Shown: positions 17,003 to 26,365, counted from the stretch's first letter. The stretch: DNA of 57,643 bases from an uncultured Myxococcales bacterium (GCA_903929795.1 CAIYWC010000089.1:1-57643), one strand, 5' to 3'. Numbers and translations are program-made. The notes: generated from the letters alone by a model not told the origin.

Positions 17003-18727
17003 ATGGTTGACCCACGGACAGTTGGCGAGATTCTGGTAGCGGGGGGCGTATGCTCCGCGGAAGCCATTGAATCTGCGCTGAAAACCCAAGAAGAGCGCGG
17101 CGGGCTGTCGGGGGAAATCCTCGTGCAGCAGGGCTCCGTGACGCGGCTCCAGCTGATCGCGGCGCTGGGCCAGCAATTTGGCCTGACGGTGCAGGAGAAG
17201 ATCGACGATGCGACGCTGGACGCCTCGCTGGTGGCGAACATCACGATGGGCTATGCCCGCGAGGCCGAAGTGCTGCCGATCCGCAAGGTTGACGGCATCC
17301 TGGAAGTCGCGGTGGCCAATCCGCTGGCGCTGGACGCGCTGGACGACCTGCGCGTGATGTTCGGCGGCATGCGCATCCAGCCGCTGCTTGTCACGGTCGA
17401 CGTGCTGCACGCGGCGATCAACACGGCGTTTGACCGGCGTGCGCGCGCGGACCAGGTCGTCGACGACATGGAAAAAGGCGACGACGGCGTGGCCGACATC
17501 GCCATGGAGCTGGAAGACGCGGCCAAGGACATCCTGGACGAGGACGACGAGGCGCCGATCATCCGACTGGTGAACTCGGTGCTGAACCAGGCGGCCAAGG
17601 AGCGCGTGTCGGACGTGCACATTGAGCCGATGGAAAAGTACGTGCTGGTGCGGTTTCGCCGCGACGGCGTGCTGAAGGAAGTTGTCCGTACTTCCAAGAA
17701 GTTCCAGGCGTCGATCACAAGCCGCGTCAAGATTATGGGCGGCCTGAACATCGCGGAAAAGCGCCTGCCGCAGGACGGACGCATCCGCATCAAGGTGGCA
17801 GGCCGCGACATCGACTTGCGTCTTTCGACGATTCCGACCGCGCACGGCGAGCGAATCGTGATGCGTTTGCTCGACAAGGGCTCCACGACGCTGGACCTGA
17901 AGACGCTGGGCATGCGCGACGACGTTGTCGAGGCGATTCGCGAGCTTGTGCACAAACCGAATGGCATTTTGCTGTGCACCGGTCCGACCGGTTCCGGCAA
18001 GACGACGACGCTGTATTCCGCGCTGATGTCGATCAACAAGCCGGACATCAACATTTTGACCATTGAAGATCCCGTGGAATATCAGCTGGAAGGCATCGGC
18101 CAGATGCAAGTGAACCCCAAGATCGGCTTCACTTTTGCCAGCGGCCTGCGCGCGACGCTGCGTCAGGATCCGGACGTCGTGCTCGTCGGCGAAATTCGCG
18201 ATCTGGAAACCGCTGAAATTGCTGTGCAAGCCGCGCTCACCGGTCACTTGGTGCTGTCGACGGTGCACACAAACGACGCGGCGTCGACGTTCACGCGGCT
18301 CGTGGATATGGGCGTGGAGCCGTTCCTGCTGTCGTCGTCGATCGCCGGCATCCTGGCCCAGCGGCTGTGCCGCGTGCTGTGCCGCGACTGCAAGGTGCCG
18401 TATACGCTGACGAAGTTGGAGATTGAGCAGCTGGGCATGACGCCGGACGATCCGCGGCTGGCGACGGCGACGTTTTTTGCCGCCAAGGGCTGTCCGCAGT
18501 GCTCCATGTCCGGCTACGCGGGCCGCATGGGCCTGCACGAGCTGCTGATTCCCAACGAGGACGTCAAGCGGCTGGTGGTCAGCAAGAACGATGCGGGCGC
18601 GATCAAGCGCGCGGCGGTGGCCAACGGGATGCTGACCCTGCTGCACGACGGCGCGGTCAAGTGCATGTTGGGGCGAACGACGGTGGAAGAGGTCATGCGC
18701 ATCGCGAACGCGGACGTTGAGGAATAG
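17003..18727 (+). CDS. gspE: Type II secretion ATPase GspE
   Basis: This cytoplasmic hexameric ATPase powers pseudopilus assembly. The 574-residue product has an N-terminal GspE-N/MshEN-type domain (about 1-150) that would contact GspL. The catalytic core has Walker A GPTGSGKT (327-334), an Asp box (ILTIEDPVEYQLEG), Walker B (DPDVVLVGEIRD) and a His box (LSTVHTNDAAS). A zinc-binding module has CRDC and, 30-odd residues later, CPQC. ATG 17003 has GGAG upstream. The gap from gspD is 36 bp. Confidence 0.96.
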   Translation: MVDPRTVGEILVAGGVCSAEAIESALKTQEERGGLSGEILVQQGSVTRLQLIAALGQQFGLTVQEKIDDATLDASLVANITMGYAREAEVLPIRKVDGILEVAVANPLALDALDDLRVMFGGMRIQPLLVTVDVLHAAINTAFDRRARADQVVDDMEKGDDGVADIAMELEDAAKDILDEDDEAPIIRLVNSVLNQAAKERVSDVHIEPMEKYVLVRFRRDGVLKEVVRTSKKFQASITSRVKIMGGLNIAEKRLPQDGRIRIKVAGRDIDLRLSTIPTAHGERIVMRLLDKGSTTLDLKTLGMRDDVVEAIRELVHKPNGILLCTGPTGSGKTTTLYSALMSINKPDINILTIEDPVEYQLEGIGQMQVNPKIGFTFASGLRATLRQDPDVVLVGEIRDLETAEIAVQAALTGHLVLSTVHTNDAASTFTRLVDMGVEPFLLSSSIAGILAQRLCRVLCRDCKVPYTLTKLEIEQLGMTPDDPRLATATFFAAKGCPQCSMSGYAGRMGLHELLIPNEDVKRLVVSKNDAGAIKRAAVANGMLTLLHDGAVKCMLGRTTVEEVMRIANADVEE

Positions 18728-18763
18728 GCGACCGGGCAGCGGGTTTGACAACAGAGCGGGATC

Positions 18764-20029
18764 ATGGCGGTTTACGAGTACACAGGCAAAGATGGCAGCG
18801 GCAAGACCGTCAAAGGCGTCCTGGACGTCGACGGCGTGCGCGCGCTCAAGAACACGCTGCGCCGCGACCGCATCTTCCTGATCGAGTACCACGAGACCAA
18901 CGCGCGCGGCAAAGGCAAAGGCAAGATCGGCGTCGGCGGCGCGAAAAAGCAGGGCTCGCGCGAGGTGGACCTGGAGGAGTGGCTTGTCCGCATCACGCCG
19001 CAGGACATCAGCGAGATGACCCGGCAGCTGGCGACGCTCATCAAGGCGGGCGTGCCGCTGGTGGACAGCCTGGCGGCGATCGTCGAGCAGGTGGAAAATC
19101 CCAAACTCAAACGCATCCTTGCGCGCGTGCGGACCGACGTGAACGAGGGCGCGCCGTTCTGGCGGGCGCTGGCGGTGCACGACAAGGTCTTCGAGACGAC
19201 TTACTACAACATGGCGCGCGCCGGCGAGTCGTCAGGCAATTTGGACACCGTGCTGGCGCGGCTCGCCGACTTCACCGAGTCGCAGGTGCGGCTGCGCAAC
19301 AAGATCATCGGCGCGATGACGTACCCGATCATCATGCTGTGCATTTCGTTTCTCATCGTCACCGGCATGATGGTGTTCGTCGTGCCGCAAATTACCGTGA
19401 TGTTTGAGGATTTGGGCGCGGATCTGCCGCCGCTTACCAAGGTGCTCATCTTCATGTCCGGCGCGATGACCAAGGGCTGGCCGCTGCTGCTGGGCGGTGG
19501 CGCGGCGATCTACTACGGGTTCAAGCGCTGGAAGAACTCCGAGAGCGGCGCGGACACGTGGGACGCGCTGCTGCTAAAGGTGCCGATTCTTGGCGATTTG
19601 ATTCGCAAAATCGCGATCTCGCGCTTTTCGCGGACGCTGGCGACGCTGCTGTCCTCGGGCGTGCCGCTGCTGACGGCGATGGAGATCGTGGAAAACGTGG
19701 TCGCCAACCGCGTGCTGGCCAAGGTCCTGCTGGAGGCGCGCAACGCGATCCGCGAGGGCGACAGCATCGCTGGTCCGCTGAAGCGGTCCAACCAATTTCC
19801 GCCGATGGTGGTGCACATGATCTCCATTGGCGAGCGCTCCGGCGAGCTGGAGAACATGCTGAAAAACGTCAGCGAGAGCTACGAAAACCAGGTGGACACG
19901 CGGGTCAATGCGCTGACGAGCCTGCTGGAGCCGCTGATGATTGTGTTCATGGGCGTCGTTGTGGCGTTTCTGGTGGCGGCGATCCTGCTGCCGATGATGA
20001 AGCTGACGCAGGCCGTACAGCAGGGTTAA
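18764..20029 (+). CDS. gspF: Type II secretion inner-membrane platform protein GspF
   Basis: This polytopic platform protein is contacted by GspE and GspL. The 421-residue product opens with MAVYEYTGKDGSGKTVKGV, typical of GspF. It has two repeated cytoplasmic helical domains (ITPQDISEMTRQLATLIKAG and ISRFSRTLATLLSSGVPLLT) and membrane segments at about 185-210, 235-255 and the C-terminal SLLEPLMIVFMGVVVAFLVA. A charged loop near residues 48-65 (RGKGKGKIGVGGAKKQ) is slightly longer than usual. It lies 36 bp after gspE. Confidence 0.95.
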   Translation: MAVYEYTGKDGSGKTVKGVLDVDGVRALKNTLRRDRIFLIEYHETNARGKGKGKIGVGGAKKQGSREVDLEEWLVRITPQDISEMTRQLATLIKAGVPLVDSLAAIVEQVENPKLKRILARVRTDVNEGAPFWRALAVHDKVFETTYYNMARAGESSGNLDTVLARLADFTESQVRLRNKIIGAMTYPIIMLCISFLIVTGMMVFVVPQITVMFEDLGADLPPLTKVLIFMSGAMTKGWPLLLGGGAAIYYGFKRWKNSESGADTWDALLLKVPILGDLIRKIAISRFSRTLATLLSSGVPLLTAMEIVENVVANRVLAKVLLEARNAIREGDSIAGPLKRSNQFPPMVVHMISIGERSGELENMLKNVSESYENQVDTRVNALTSLLEPLMIVFMGVVVAFLVAAILLPMMKLTQAVQQG

Positions 20030-20047
20030 CACTTTTGGAGGTGTAAG

Positions 20048-20503
20048 ATGGACAGGAAGGACGTGGAACAGGATCTGAACCAAACGTGCGCGGAGCCGGC
20101 AACGCAGGCAGGCGCCCCGATTGGCGAGCGCGGCATGACGTTGATTGAAATCATGGTGGTTATCGTGATTATCGGCGTGCTGGGCTCGGCGCTTGCATAC
20201 GGCGTGTTTGGCATGCTCGGCGACGCGAAAATCGACGCGGCGCGCGCGCAAGTGCAGACCGTCGGCGGCGTGATCGAGGCGTACCAGGCGCGCAATGGCG
20301 ACTATCCGGCGTCGCTGCAATCGCTGACGGAAGGCAAGCGCGCGAAGCTGAAGACCGGCAACTTGAAGGATCCGTGGAAGCAGGACCTGCAGTATTCGGT
20401 CCAGGGCGAGGACGGCTTTTCGCTGTGCTCCAACGGCGAGGACAAGCGCCCGGGCAGCCCGGATGACATCTGCTACGGTCAGCCGGACAACAACAAGCAG
20501 TAG
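20048..20503 (+). CDS. gspG: Major pseudopilin GspG
   Basis: This is the major subunit of the T2SS pseudopilus. The 151-residue prepilin has a leader of 29 residues, unusually long, ending in ERG before MTLIEIMVVIVIIGVL; cleavage would be after Gly29 with Glu at +5. The globular domain keeps NGDYPASLQSL and DPWKQDLQYS. The calcium-loop region carries two Cys residues (FSLCSNGEDKRPGSPDDIC) that could form a disulfide around the site. A strong GGAGGTG lies 6 bases before the ATG, consistent with high expression. The prepilin peptidase GspO is not in the window. Confidence 0.95.
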   Translation: MDRKDVEQDLNQTCAEPATQAGAPIGERGMTLIEIMVVIVIIGVLGSALAYGVFGMLGDAKIDAARAQVQTVGGVIEAYQARNGDYPASLQSLTEGKRAKLKTGNLKDPWKQDLQYSVQGEDGFSLCSNGEDKRPGSPDDICYGQPDNNKQ

Positions 20504-20533
20504 GCCCGGCAGCGGCACATCGAGGGCGACACT

Positions 20534-21220
20534 GTGCGGAATTCACGTGGTTTTACGTTGATCGAACTGATCGTCGTGGTCGCCGTCATGGCGGTGATCA
20601 CGGTTGCAGTTGTGACCGGCGTGGGCAACGTGCGCGGCGCCTCGGTGCAGTCCGAGACCGGCAAGATCGCGGTATCCGTCCGCTATCTCTATAATTTAAC
20701 GGTTCTTTCCGGCAAGGTGCACCGGCTGGTCTTCGATCTGGACAAGCGGATGTACTGGGGCGAAGAGCAGACGTCCGACGACCCGTGCCAGCAATTCCTG
20801 CTGCCGGGCGAAGGCGAGGAAGCGGAGGCCAAGAAGCGGGCCAAGAAGAAGCCGAAAAAGACCGCCAAAGGCGGCAAGATGGTCGAGGAGGAGCCGGCCA
20901 AGATGGACGCCGGATTCACGGAGCTGAAGTCCAGGCTGCTGTCCAAGTACACAATGGACAAGGGGATTTCGATCGCCGGCGTGATGACATCCCACCAGAA
21001 TGAGCCGCTGAAAAAAGGCGTGGCGTACCTGTATTTTTTCCCCAACGGCACGACGGAAAACGCGTTGATCTGGGTCAAGGGCGACGGCGCGGCGGAGGAC
21101 GATGACGCGGACGTCATGACAGTGGAAGTCAAGGCGCTGCAGGGCGCGGCGAAGCTGCACAACGACAAGGTGCCGTTTGAGAAGCTGGACCGCAGTGACA
21201 CCGAGAAAGGAGAGAAATGA
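20534..21220 (+). CDS. gspH: Minor pseudopilin GspH with a Lys-rich insertion
   Basis: This 228-residue prepilin starts with GTG; the class III leader MRNSRG precedes FTLIELIVVVAVMAVI (cleavage after Gly6, Glu at +5). GAGGG lies 8 bases upstream of the GTG. The N-terminal helix and the ALRYLYNL-like segment (SVRYLYNLTVLSGKVHRLVF) fit GspH. A Lys/Ala-rich stretch (residues about 97-120, KKRAKKKPKKTAKGGK then EEEP) interrupts the globular domain and is not typical of the family. The stop overlaps the gspI start (ATGA). Confidence 0.85.
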   Translation: MRNSRGFTLIELIVVVAVMAVITVAVVTGVGNVRGASVQSETGKIAVSVRYLYNLTVLSGKVHRLVFDLDKRMYWGEEQTSDDPCQQFLLPGEGEEAEAKKRAKKKPKKTAKGGKMVEEEPAKMDAGFTELKSRLLSKYTMDKGISIAGVMTSHQNEPLKKGVAYLYFFPNGTTENALIWVKGDGAAEDDDADVMTVEVKALQGAAKLHNDKVPFEKLDRSDTEKGEK

Positions 21221-22119
21221 CGCACTCTCCCCGCGGCTTCACGCTCCTGGAAGTCCTTGTCGCCATGGCGATCTTGGCGTTCGCGCTGACGATCATCACG
21301 GCAGGCGCTTCGTCGTCGGCGGTGTTTTCCAAGCGCGTGTACCGCTCGACAGCGGCGGCCCTGCTGCTGCGCGGCGCCGTGCTGGACATCGAGGAGAAAT
21401 ACCGCAAGGACGGCTTTCCGACCAATGACGTGAACGGCAAGGACTGCGAGCTGCCCAAGGTTTACGCCCGGCAGTTCAAGTGCAGCTACGACCTGATCGG
21501 CCTGAACCTCGACGACGGCATGATCAGCGACATTACGAGCCGCGCGCAGCAGTCCCTGACTAAGGCGCAGGAGGGCCTGGCGGCGACGGGCGCGCTGGAC
21601 AAGCTGAGCTCGCCGACCGCGGCGACGGACAAGAACAAGCCGGCGAACCTGTCCCAGTCCGCGGGCAACGCGCAGGACACCGGGCTGGACCTGACGCAGA
21701 TCGCCAAAGGCGGCGATATGATGGGGCTTTTGGGCGTGCTACTGATGTCCGGCGAGCAGGGCATGGGGCTGCTGAGCCTGTGCGACATCAACATTTCCGT
21801 GCTGCAGATGTCGATGGGCCTGATGATCGCGGAACTGCTGCCGCGCGTCTTGAAGCGCGCTTCCGACCGCACGCGCAAGATCGTGCTGCACCTGAGCTGG
21901 AAGGACGACGAATACGGCATGGACGCCAAGTCCAAAAAGTCGGGGAAATCCAAAGCGTTGGTCGTCGAGACGTTCGCGACGGCGGTCAGCAAGGAGGAAG
22001 CAAACCAGATCCAGCAGATGAAGGCGATGGAGAAAGTTCAGGGCGCGCTGACGCCGCCGGGCGCCCAAGGCGCGCCGGGCATGCCGGGCTTGCCAGGCCT
22101 GCCAGGGCTGGGAAGATGA
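21217..22119 (+). CDS. gspI: Minor pseudopilin GspI, enlarged
   Basis: Class III prepilin: MTHSPRG then FTLLEVLVAMAILAFALTII, cleaved after Gly7. At 300 residues it is more than twice the usual 120-130. The canonical C-terminal strand region (KIVLHLSWKDDEYG) appears only near residue 225. About 130 additional residues, including a hydrophobic segment (MMGLLGVLLMSGEQGMGLL), therefore separate it from the N-terminal helix. The C-terminus is collagen-like (PPGAQGAPGMPGLPGLPG). A strong AGGAGA lies before the ATG, and gspH/gspI and gspI/gspJ both overlap by 4 bases. Confidence 0.85.
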   Translation: MTHSPRGFTLLEVLVAMAILAFALTIITAGASSSAVFSKRVYRSTAAALLLRGAVLDIEEKYRKDGFPTNDVNGKDCELPKVYARQFKCSYDLIGLNLDDGMISDITSRAQQSLTKAQEGLAATGALDKLSSPTAATDKNKPANLSQSAGNAQDTGLDLTQIAKGGDMMGLLGVLLMSGEQGMGLLSLCDINISVLQMSMGLMIAELLPRVLKRASDRTRKIVLHLSWKDDEYGMDAKSKKSGKSKALVVETFATAVSKEEANQIQQMKAMEKVQGALTPPGAQGAPGMPGLPGLPGLGR

Positions 22120-23003
22120 AGAATTCCCAAGGATTTACACTGATGGAGATCCTCGTCGCCGTCGCGCTGCTGGCGATGATGGGGCTGATCTTGACGACGG
22201 CGACCGGCTCGATTCTCGGCGCGATCAAGGACACGCGCGACAGCCAGGAGGAATACCACGCCGCGCGCGTCGCGCTGGGGCGCATGGAGCGCGAGATCGC
22301 CATGGCGTACCTGTCCAAGCACCAGAGCCAGTTCAAGACGACAAAGACGGCGTTCATCGGCAAAGGAAATTCCTTGACCTTCAGCTACATGGGCCACCGC
22401 CGGATGGTGCGCAATGCGCCGGAGAGCGACGAGGGTTTTGTGACCTATCGCCTGGAGAAGGACCGCAAGACCGGCCAGAATATCCTGGTGCGGCGCGAAA
22501 AGCCGGTGATCGACGACCAGCCGGAGAAAGGCGGGCAAAAGCTGATCCTCGCGACCGGCGTCAGCAAGCTGACGTTCCAATACTGGGATTTTGATAAGGA
22601 AGCTTGGCAATCGGACTGGAAAGTCGAGATCGACAACGCCAAGGAAGCGGAGATGAAGAAGTCGATGGCGGCGACGGCGATCGGCGCGGCGACGGGCAAC
22701 AACGACCTGGGCAAGGCGCTCGTGCAGGCGCAGACGCAGGACGTGCACCACGGTCCGGATCAGCTGTGGTTGCCGGCGCGGGTCAAGATTTCGCTGACGC
22801 TGGAGACCGAGGACAACCAGCTGTCGTTTGAGACCCAGACGCGGGTGCGCGTGATGCAACCTATTGAATTTGGTGGCATTCAGACGCCCAAGCCGGGCGA
22901 CAATCAGCTCAACCCGTATTCCGCCTGGCCGGGCGGACCGACCGGCGGGATGCCAGGCGGCGGCATGCCGGGAATGCCGGGCATGCCAGGGATGGGCCGA
23001 TGA
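22116..23003 (+). CDS. gspJ: Minor pseudopilin GspJ
   Basis: This 295-residue minor pseudopilin has leader MKNSQG before FTLMEILVAVALLAMMGLIL, with Glu at +5. The AALGRMEREI-like signature (ARVALGRMEREIAMAYLSKH) and LTFQYWD strand are typical of GspJ. Family members usually have about 200 residues; here a central Lys/Ala segment and a tail GMPGGGMPGMPGMPGMG extend it. I chose ATG 22116, overlapping the gspI stop (ATGA). The frame is open further upstream, to 21780, but there it lies inside gspI. With GspI, GspH and GspK it would form the pseudopilus tip. Confidence 0.9.
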   Translation: MKNSQGFTLMEILVAVALLAMMGLILTTATGSILGAIKDTRDSQEEYHAARVALGRMEREIAMAYLSKHQSQFKTTKTAFIGKGNSLTFSYMGHRRMVRNAPESDEGFVTYRLEKDRKTGQNILVRREKPVIDDQPEKGGQKLILATGVSKLTFQYWDFDKEAWQSDWKVEIDNAKEAEMKKSMAATAIGAATGNNDLGKALVQAQTQDVHHGPDQLWLPARVKISLTLETEDNQLSFETQTRVRVMQPIEFGGIQTPKPGDNQLNPYSAWPGGPTGGMPGGGMPGMPGMPGMGR

Positions 23004-24265
23004 TGCGCCGGTGGGCCACCGCTGTGGCAGAAGCGTTTGCCGCTGGTCGGCGTGCGGTGGGCGAAGGCGCGCCGGGTCCGAGCGATGGCCAGCGCGGCAT
23101 TGCGCTCATTTTGGCGCTCGCGGCGATCGCGATTCTCTCGATTTTTTCATTGGAATTTACCTACACGTCGCGCGTCGCGGTCAAGACGTCCAACTACGTC
23201 GAGGCTGAGGTCGAGGCGCACCTGCATGCGCGCGCCGCGGTCGAGCTGGCTGCGCTTGTGATCGGCTCCGCCGACATCGTGGAGAGCATCATCGGCAAGT
23301 ACGCCAGCATGATGGGCGGGCAAAAACCGCAGATCAACACGGGCGCGTACGCCTGCGAGTTCGTCAACGCGTTCTGCAACGGCGAGATGAACCTGATGGG
23401 CATCAAGCTGGTGGATCTCAAGAAGAATCCCGGCGCGAGCTTGCAGCGCGGCACCTGCGGTTGCACGAGTACGGACGAAGACGGCCGCGTGAACGTGAAC
23501 CGCGTCAAGTCGATGGGCGAGAAACAGGCGGTGTTCGACACGCTGTACAAAGTGCTGGAGCGCAACGAAGGCGTGACCCACGTCGGCGAATTAGATAAGG
23601 AAATGGCGCAGTTGACGCTGAACATCATCGACTGGTCGGACGCGGATCAGTTCAAGACCGACGTGGATCCGGCGACGCGCAAGCTGATCGAGTCGCAGGG
23701 CGCGGAAGGTGCGCCGTACGCGCGGCGCGGTGGCAAGGTCAAGGACGCGCCGTACGACACGACCGAGGAAGTGCGGATGGTGGACGGCATGACGGACGCG
23801 GTGTGGTGTAAGCTTCGAAAACAATTGACGGTTTACCAGACCGAGAAGCTCAACGTGAACACGGCGAACATCGAGGTCATCAAGGCGCTGATCTGCAAGA
23901 ACCTGGCGAATCCGGCCAACGAGAATGTCGCGTGCGCGCGCGGGTTTCAGCAGAATGCGTTTGTGCCGGTGAACATCGCCGGGCAGTACATCGAGGTGTG
24001 CCGGACCCTGAAAAAGATGGTGTTTTCGCCGCCTTTCGCCAACGCGCAGCGGTTCGTCCAGTTCTTCAGCCGCCTGGGCATGGTCCTGCCGCCGGACTAC
24101 ACGCAGGTGCTGCAGATCAACCAGCAGCGGATGCTGGAAGACATTGGAACGACAGGGAAAATTGTGCGCATCGAGGCGTATGGCACGTCCGGCAAGGTCG
24201 AAAAGAAGATCACCGCGCTGCTGGACACGTCGACACAGAAGTACGTGTACTGGAATGAAGACTGA
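23000..24265 (+). CDS. gspK: Minor pseudopilin GspK
   Basis: This 421-residue tip pseudopilin has a long charged leader ending GQRG before IALILALAAIAILSIFS; as usual for GspK there is no Glu at +5. The large globular domain includes LTLNIIDWSDADQF and the GspK hallmark LNVNTANIEVIKAL near residue 290. ATG 23000 overlaps the gspJ stop (ATGATG arrangement). Length is above the usual 320-340, with insertions around 90-160. Confidence 0.93.
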   Translation: MMRRWATAVAEAFAAGRRAVGEGAPGPSDGQRGIALILALAAIAILSIFSLEFTYTSRVAVKTSNYVEAEVEAHLHARAAVELAALVIGSADIVESIIGKYASMMGGQKPQINTGAYACEFVNAFCNGEMNLMGIKLVDLKKNPGASLQRGTCGCTSTDEDGRVNVNRVKSMGEKQAVFDTLYKVLERNEGVTHVGELDKEMAQLTLNIIDWSDADQFKTDVDPATRKLIESQGAEGAPYARRGGKVKDAPYDTTEEVRMVDGMTDAVWCKLRKQLTVYQTEKLNVNTANIEVIKALICKNLANPANENVACARGFQQNAFVPVNIAGQYIEVCRTLKKMVFSPPFANAQRFVQFFSRLGMVLPPDYTQVLQINQQRMLEDIGTTGKIVRIEAYGTSGKVEKKITALLDTSTQKYVYWNED

Positions 24266-24295
24266 ACGGTGAACGAGGATTGAGGTAAGGACGCT

Positions 24296-26365
24296 ATGGC
24301 ACACCGGATTTTAGGCTTGGACATCGGCCGGCGCGCGCTGAAGTTGGCGATTGTCGACAAGACGCTGCGCCAGTCGGCGCTGACGGGCTGGGACGAAGAG
24401 CCGCTGCCGCACGGCGCGACCGACGACACGCGCGCGGCGGCGTTGAAGCGCCTGATGGACCGCAATTTGCGGCCGGACGACGTGCTGGCCGTCAGCATGC
24501 CGACCGACGCGGTGATGCACCGCGTGCTGACGTTTCCGTTTCGCGACGACAAGAGCATCCAGGAGGCCGTGGGCTTCGAGCTGGAGAACCACATCCCGGT
24601 GCCAGTGGCCGACTTGTGCGTGGATTACACGCGGATCGGCGAAAAAGATGGCCAGACCGAAGTGTTGGCGATCGCCGCGCACATCGAGACCGTGCAAAAG
24701 CTGCTGGATTGGCTGCGATCCGCGGGGATCGAGCCACGGCGTCTGGGACTGACGGCGTTGGCCTACGCCAGCCTGGTGCGCAAGCTGCCGGACATGAGCG
24801 CGGGCTGGACGATGGTGTGCGACATCGGCACGCGGTCCACGGACGTGGTGCTGCTGAACAATGGCAAAACGGAAGTGGTGCGCAGCCTGTCGGTTGGCAG
24901 CGACGCGGTGGCGGAGATCTTCGCCGGGCATTTCAAGTCGGACAAGCCCGTGGAAGAAGTCCTGGCCGAGCACGCGTGGCTGCTGCCGGGCGGCGCGACG
25001 GCGGAGAATGGCGACGAGCGGCAGCTGGACACTGCCACGCGCGAGGCGCTGGAGCCGCTGACCCGGGAGCTGCGGCAGACGCTGGCCTACGCGATGCGCC
25101 GGTCGCACACGCGGCCGGATCGGCTGATCGTGACCGGTGGGCTGTGCAAGCTGGCCGGGCTGGACGAGTACCTGGAGCGCGCGCTGGGCGTGCAGGTCAT
25201 GGGCGTGCGGCTCAACGAGCTGCCGGACCAAAAGCTGAGCGAGTCGCCGACGCTGGGCGACCGCGGCGCACTGGCGGTGGCGCTGGCGCTGTCGGCGGCG
25301 GACCCGAATGCGTCGGACGACGTGAATTTCCGCCAAGGTGAGCTAGGCTACGAAGGCGATTTCAAGGTGTTGCGGGCGCGGCTGCCGATGCTCGTGGCGT
25401 TTGCGGTGATGGTCGTGTTGCTGCTGGGCGTGCGCGCGACGCTGACCTGGAAGGCCTTGGCGACCGAGCAGGACGCGCAGGTTGCGCACCTGGAGGCGCT
25501 GTCCAAGGCACTGATCGGCAAGGCTTCTGGCGATTTTGACTACGTGCAAAAGGAGCTGGCGCGCGAGCCGAACCTGGACGTCGCGGCGCTGTATCCGGAC
25601 ATGTCCGCGTTCAAGGTGCTGGAGGAAATTTCCCAGATTGTCGACAAGGTCACCGAGCCGCCGGACGTGCCACCGGAAGTGGGCGGGCCGGGCGAGCCGA
25701 ATGCGCCGAATCCGGAAAGTCGCTCGCCCGTGGTGCCGATTGGACCCGTCGGCGATCCGGCGATGGTGCAAGCGCAGACGGCGGATCCGAACGAGGAAGG
25801 GCGCGGGCCGCTCATCGACAAGCGCCTGGAGCGCAGCAACCGCGCTTCGATCCTGCGACGGCCGCCGGAACCGACCGATCTCGGCACACCGACGAGCTTG
25901 CTGCCAGGCGCAGGGCGTCACGCGGCGGAACGCAAGGACGCGGAGAAAAAGGACGGCGACAAGAAAGACGCGGACAAGAAGGACGACAAAAAAGACAGTG
26001 GCGATGCGGATAAATCGGACAAGCCGTTCACTGGCCACAAGATCGAGCTGGGCGCGATTCAAATCGAGCGCACCGGCGTCACCATGCGCGGCGAGGCGGA
26101 CACGCAAGACGCGCTGCTGGCGCTGCAGCAGGCGATCGACAGCCACAAGTGCTTCAGCAAGGTCAAGTCGTCGTCGGACCGCATCACGTTTGACCGCCAC
26201 CGCGACTGGTTCAAGTTCACGATGCAGTTTGAGGTCGCGTGCCCGGAGCCGGTTGAAAAGAAGGCCAAGAGCAAGACGGTCAAGCCGCCGGCGGCAGACG
26301 AGAAGGACGGCGGCGGCAAGAAGGACGGCAAGGCCAAGAAGGCTGAGGCCGAGGAGGAAAGCTGA
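24296..26365 (+). CDS. gspL: Type II secretion protein GspL (actin-like/PilM-type cytoplasmic domain)
   Basis: This bitopic platform protein recruits GspE to the membrane. At 689 residues it is well above the typical 400. The N-terminal 340 residues have a PilM-like actin fold (LGLDIGRRALKLAIVD, MVCDIGTRSTDVVLL, RLIVTGGLCKLAGL). A transmembrane segment at about 364-380 (MLVAFAVMVVLLLGVRATL) follows. The periplasmic part has a long Pro- and charge-rich linker, with a KKDADKKDDKK run, before a terminal ferredoxin-like domain (HKIELGAIQIERTGVTMRG ... FTMQFEVACPEP) like the PilN/PilO folds. Its stop overlaps the gspM start by one base. Confidence 0.88.
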   Translation: MAHRILGLDIGRRALKLAIVDKTLRQSALTGWDEEPLPHGATDDTRAAALKRLMDRNLRPDDVLAVSMPTDAVMHRVLTFPFRDDKSIQEAVGFELENHIPVPVADLCVDYTRIGEKDGQTEVLAIAAHIETVQKLLDWLRSAGIEPRRLGLTALAYASLVRKLPDMSAGWTMVCDIGTRSTDVVLLNNGKTEVVRSLSVGSDAVAEIFAGHFKSDKPVEEVLAEHAWLLPGGATAENGDERQLDTATREALEPLTRELRQTLAYAMRRSHTRPDRLIVTGGLCKLAGLDEYLERALGVQVMGVRLNELPDQKLSESPTLGDRGALAVALALSAADPNASDDVNFRQGELGYEGDFKVLRARLPMLVAFAVMVVLLLGVRATLTWKALATEQDAQVAHLEALSKALIGKASGDFDYVQKELAREPNLDVAALYPDMSAFKVLEEISQIVDKVTEPPDVPPEVGGPGEPNAPNPESRSPVVPIGPVGDPAMVQAQTADPNEEGRGPLIDKRLERSNRASILRRPPEPTDLGTPTSLLPGAGRHAAERKDAEKKDGDKKDADKKDDKKDSGDADKSDKPFTGHKIELGAIQIERTGVTMRGEADTQDALLALQQAIDSHKCFSKVKSSSDRITFDRHRDWFKFTMQFEVACPEPVEKKAKSKTVKPPAADEKDGGGKKDGKAKKAEAEEES

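Noticed and set aside
13775..19180. A very long (1801-codon) open frame antisense to gspC-gspF
   Set aside because: It lies opposite genes with full family motifs, its product is Arg/His/Leu-rich without domains, and such frames are a by-product of high-GC codon use on the other strand.
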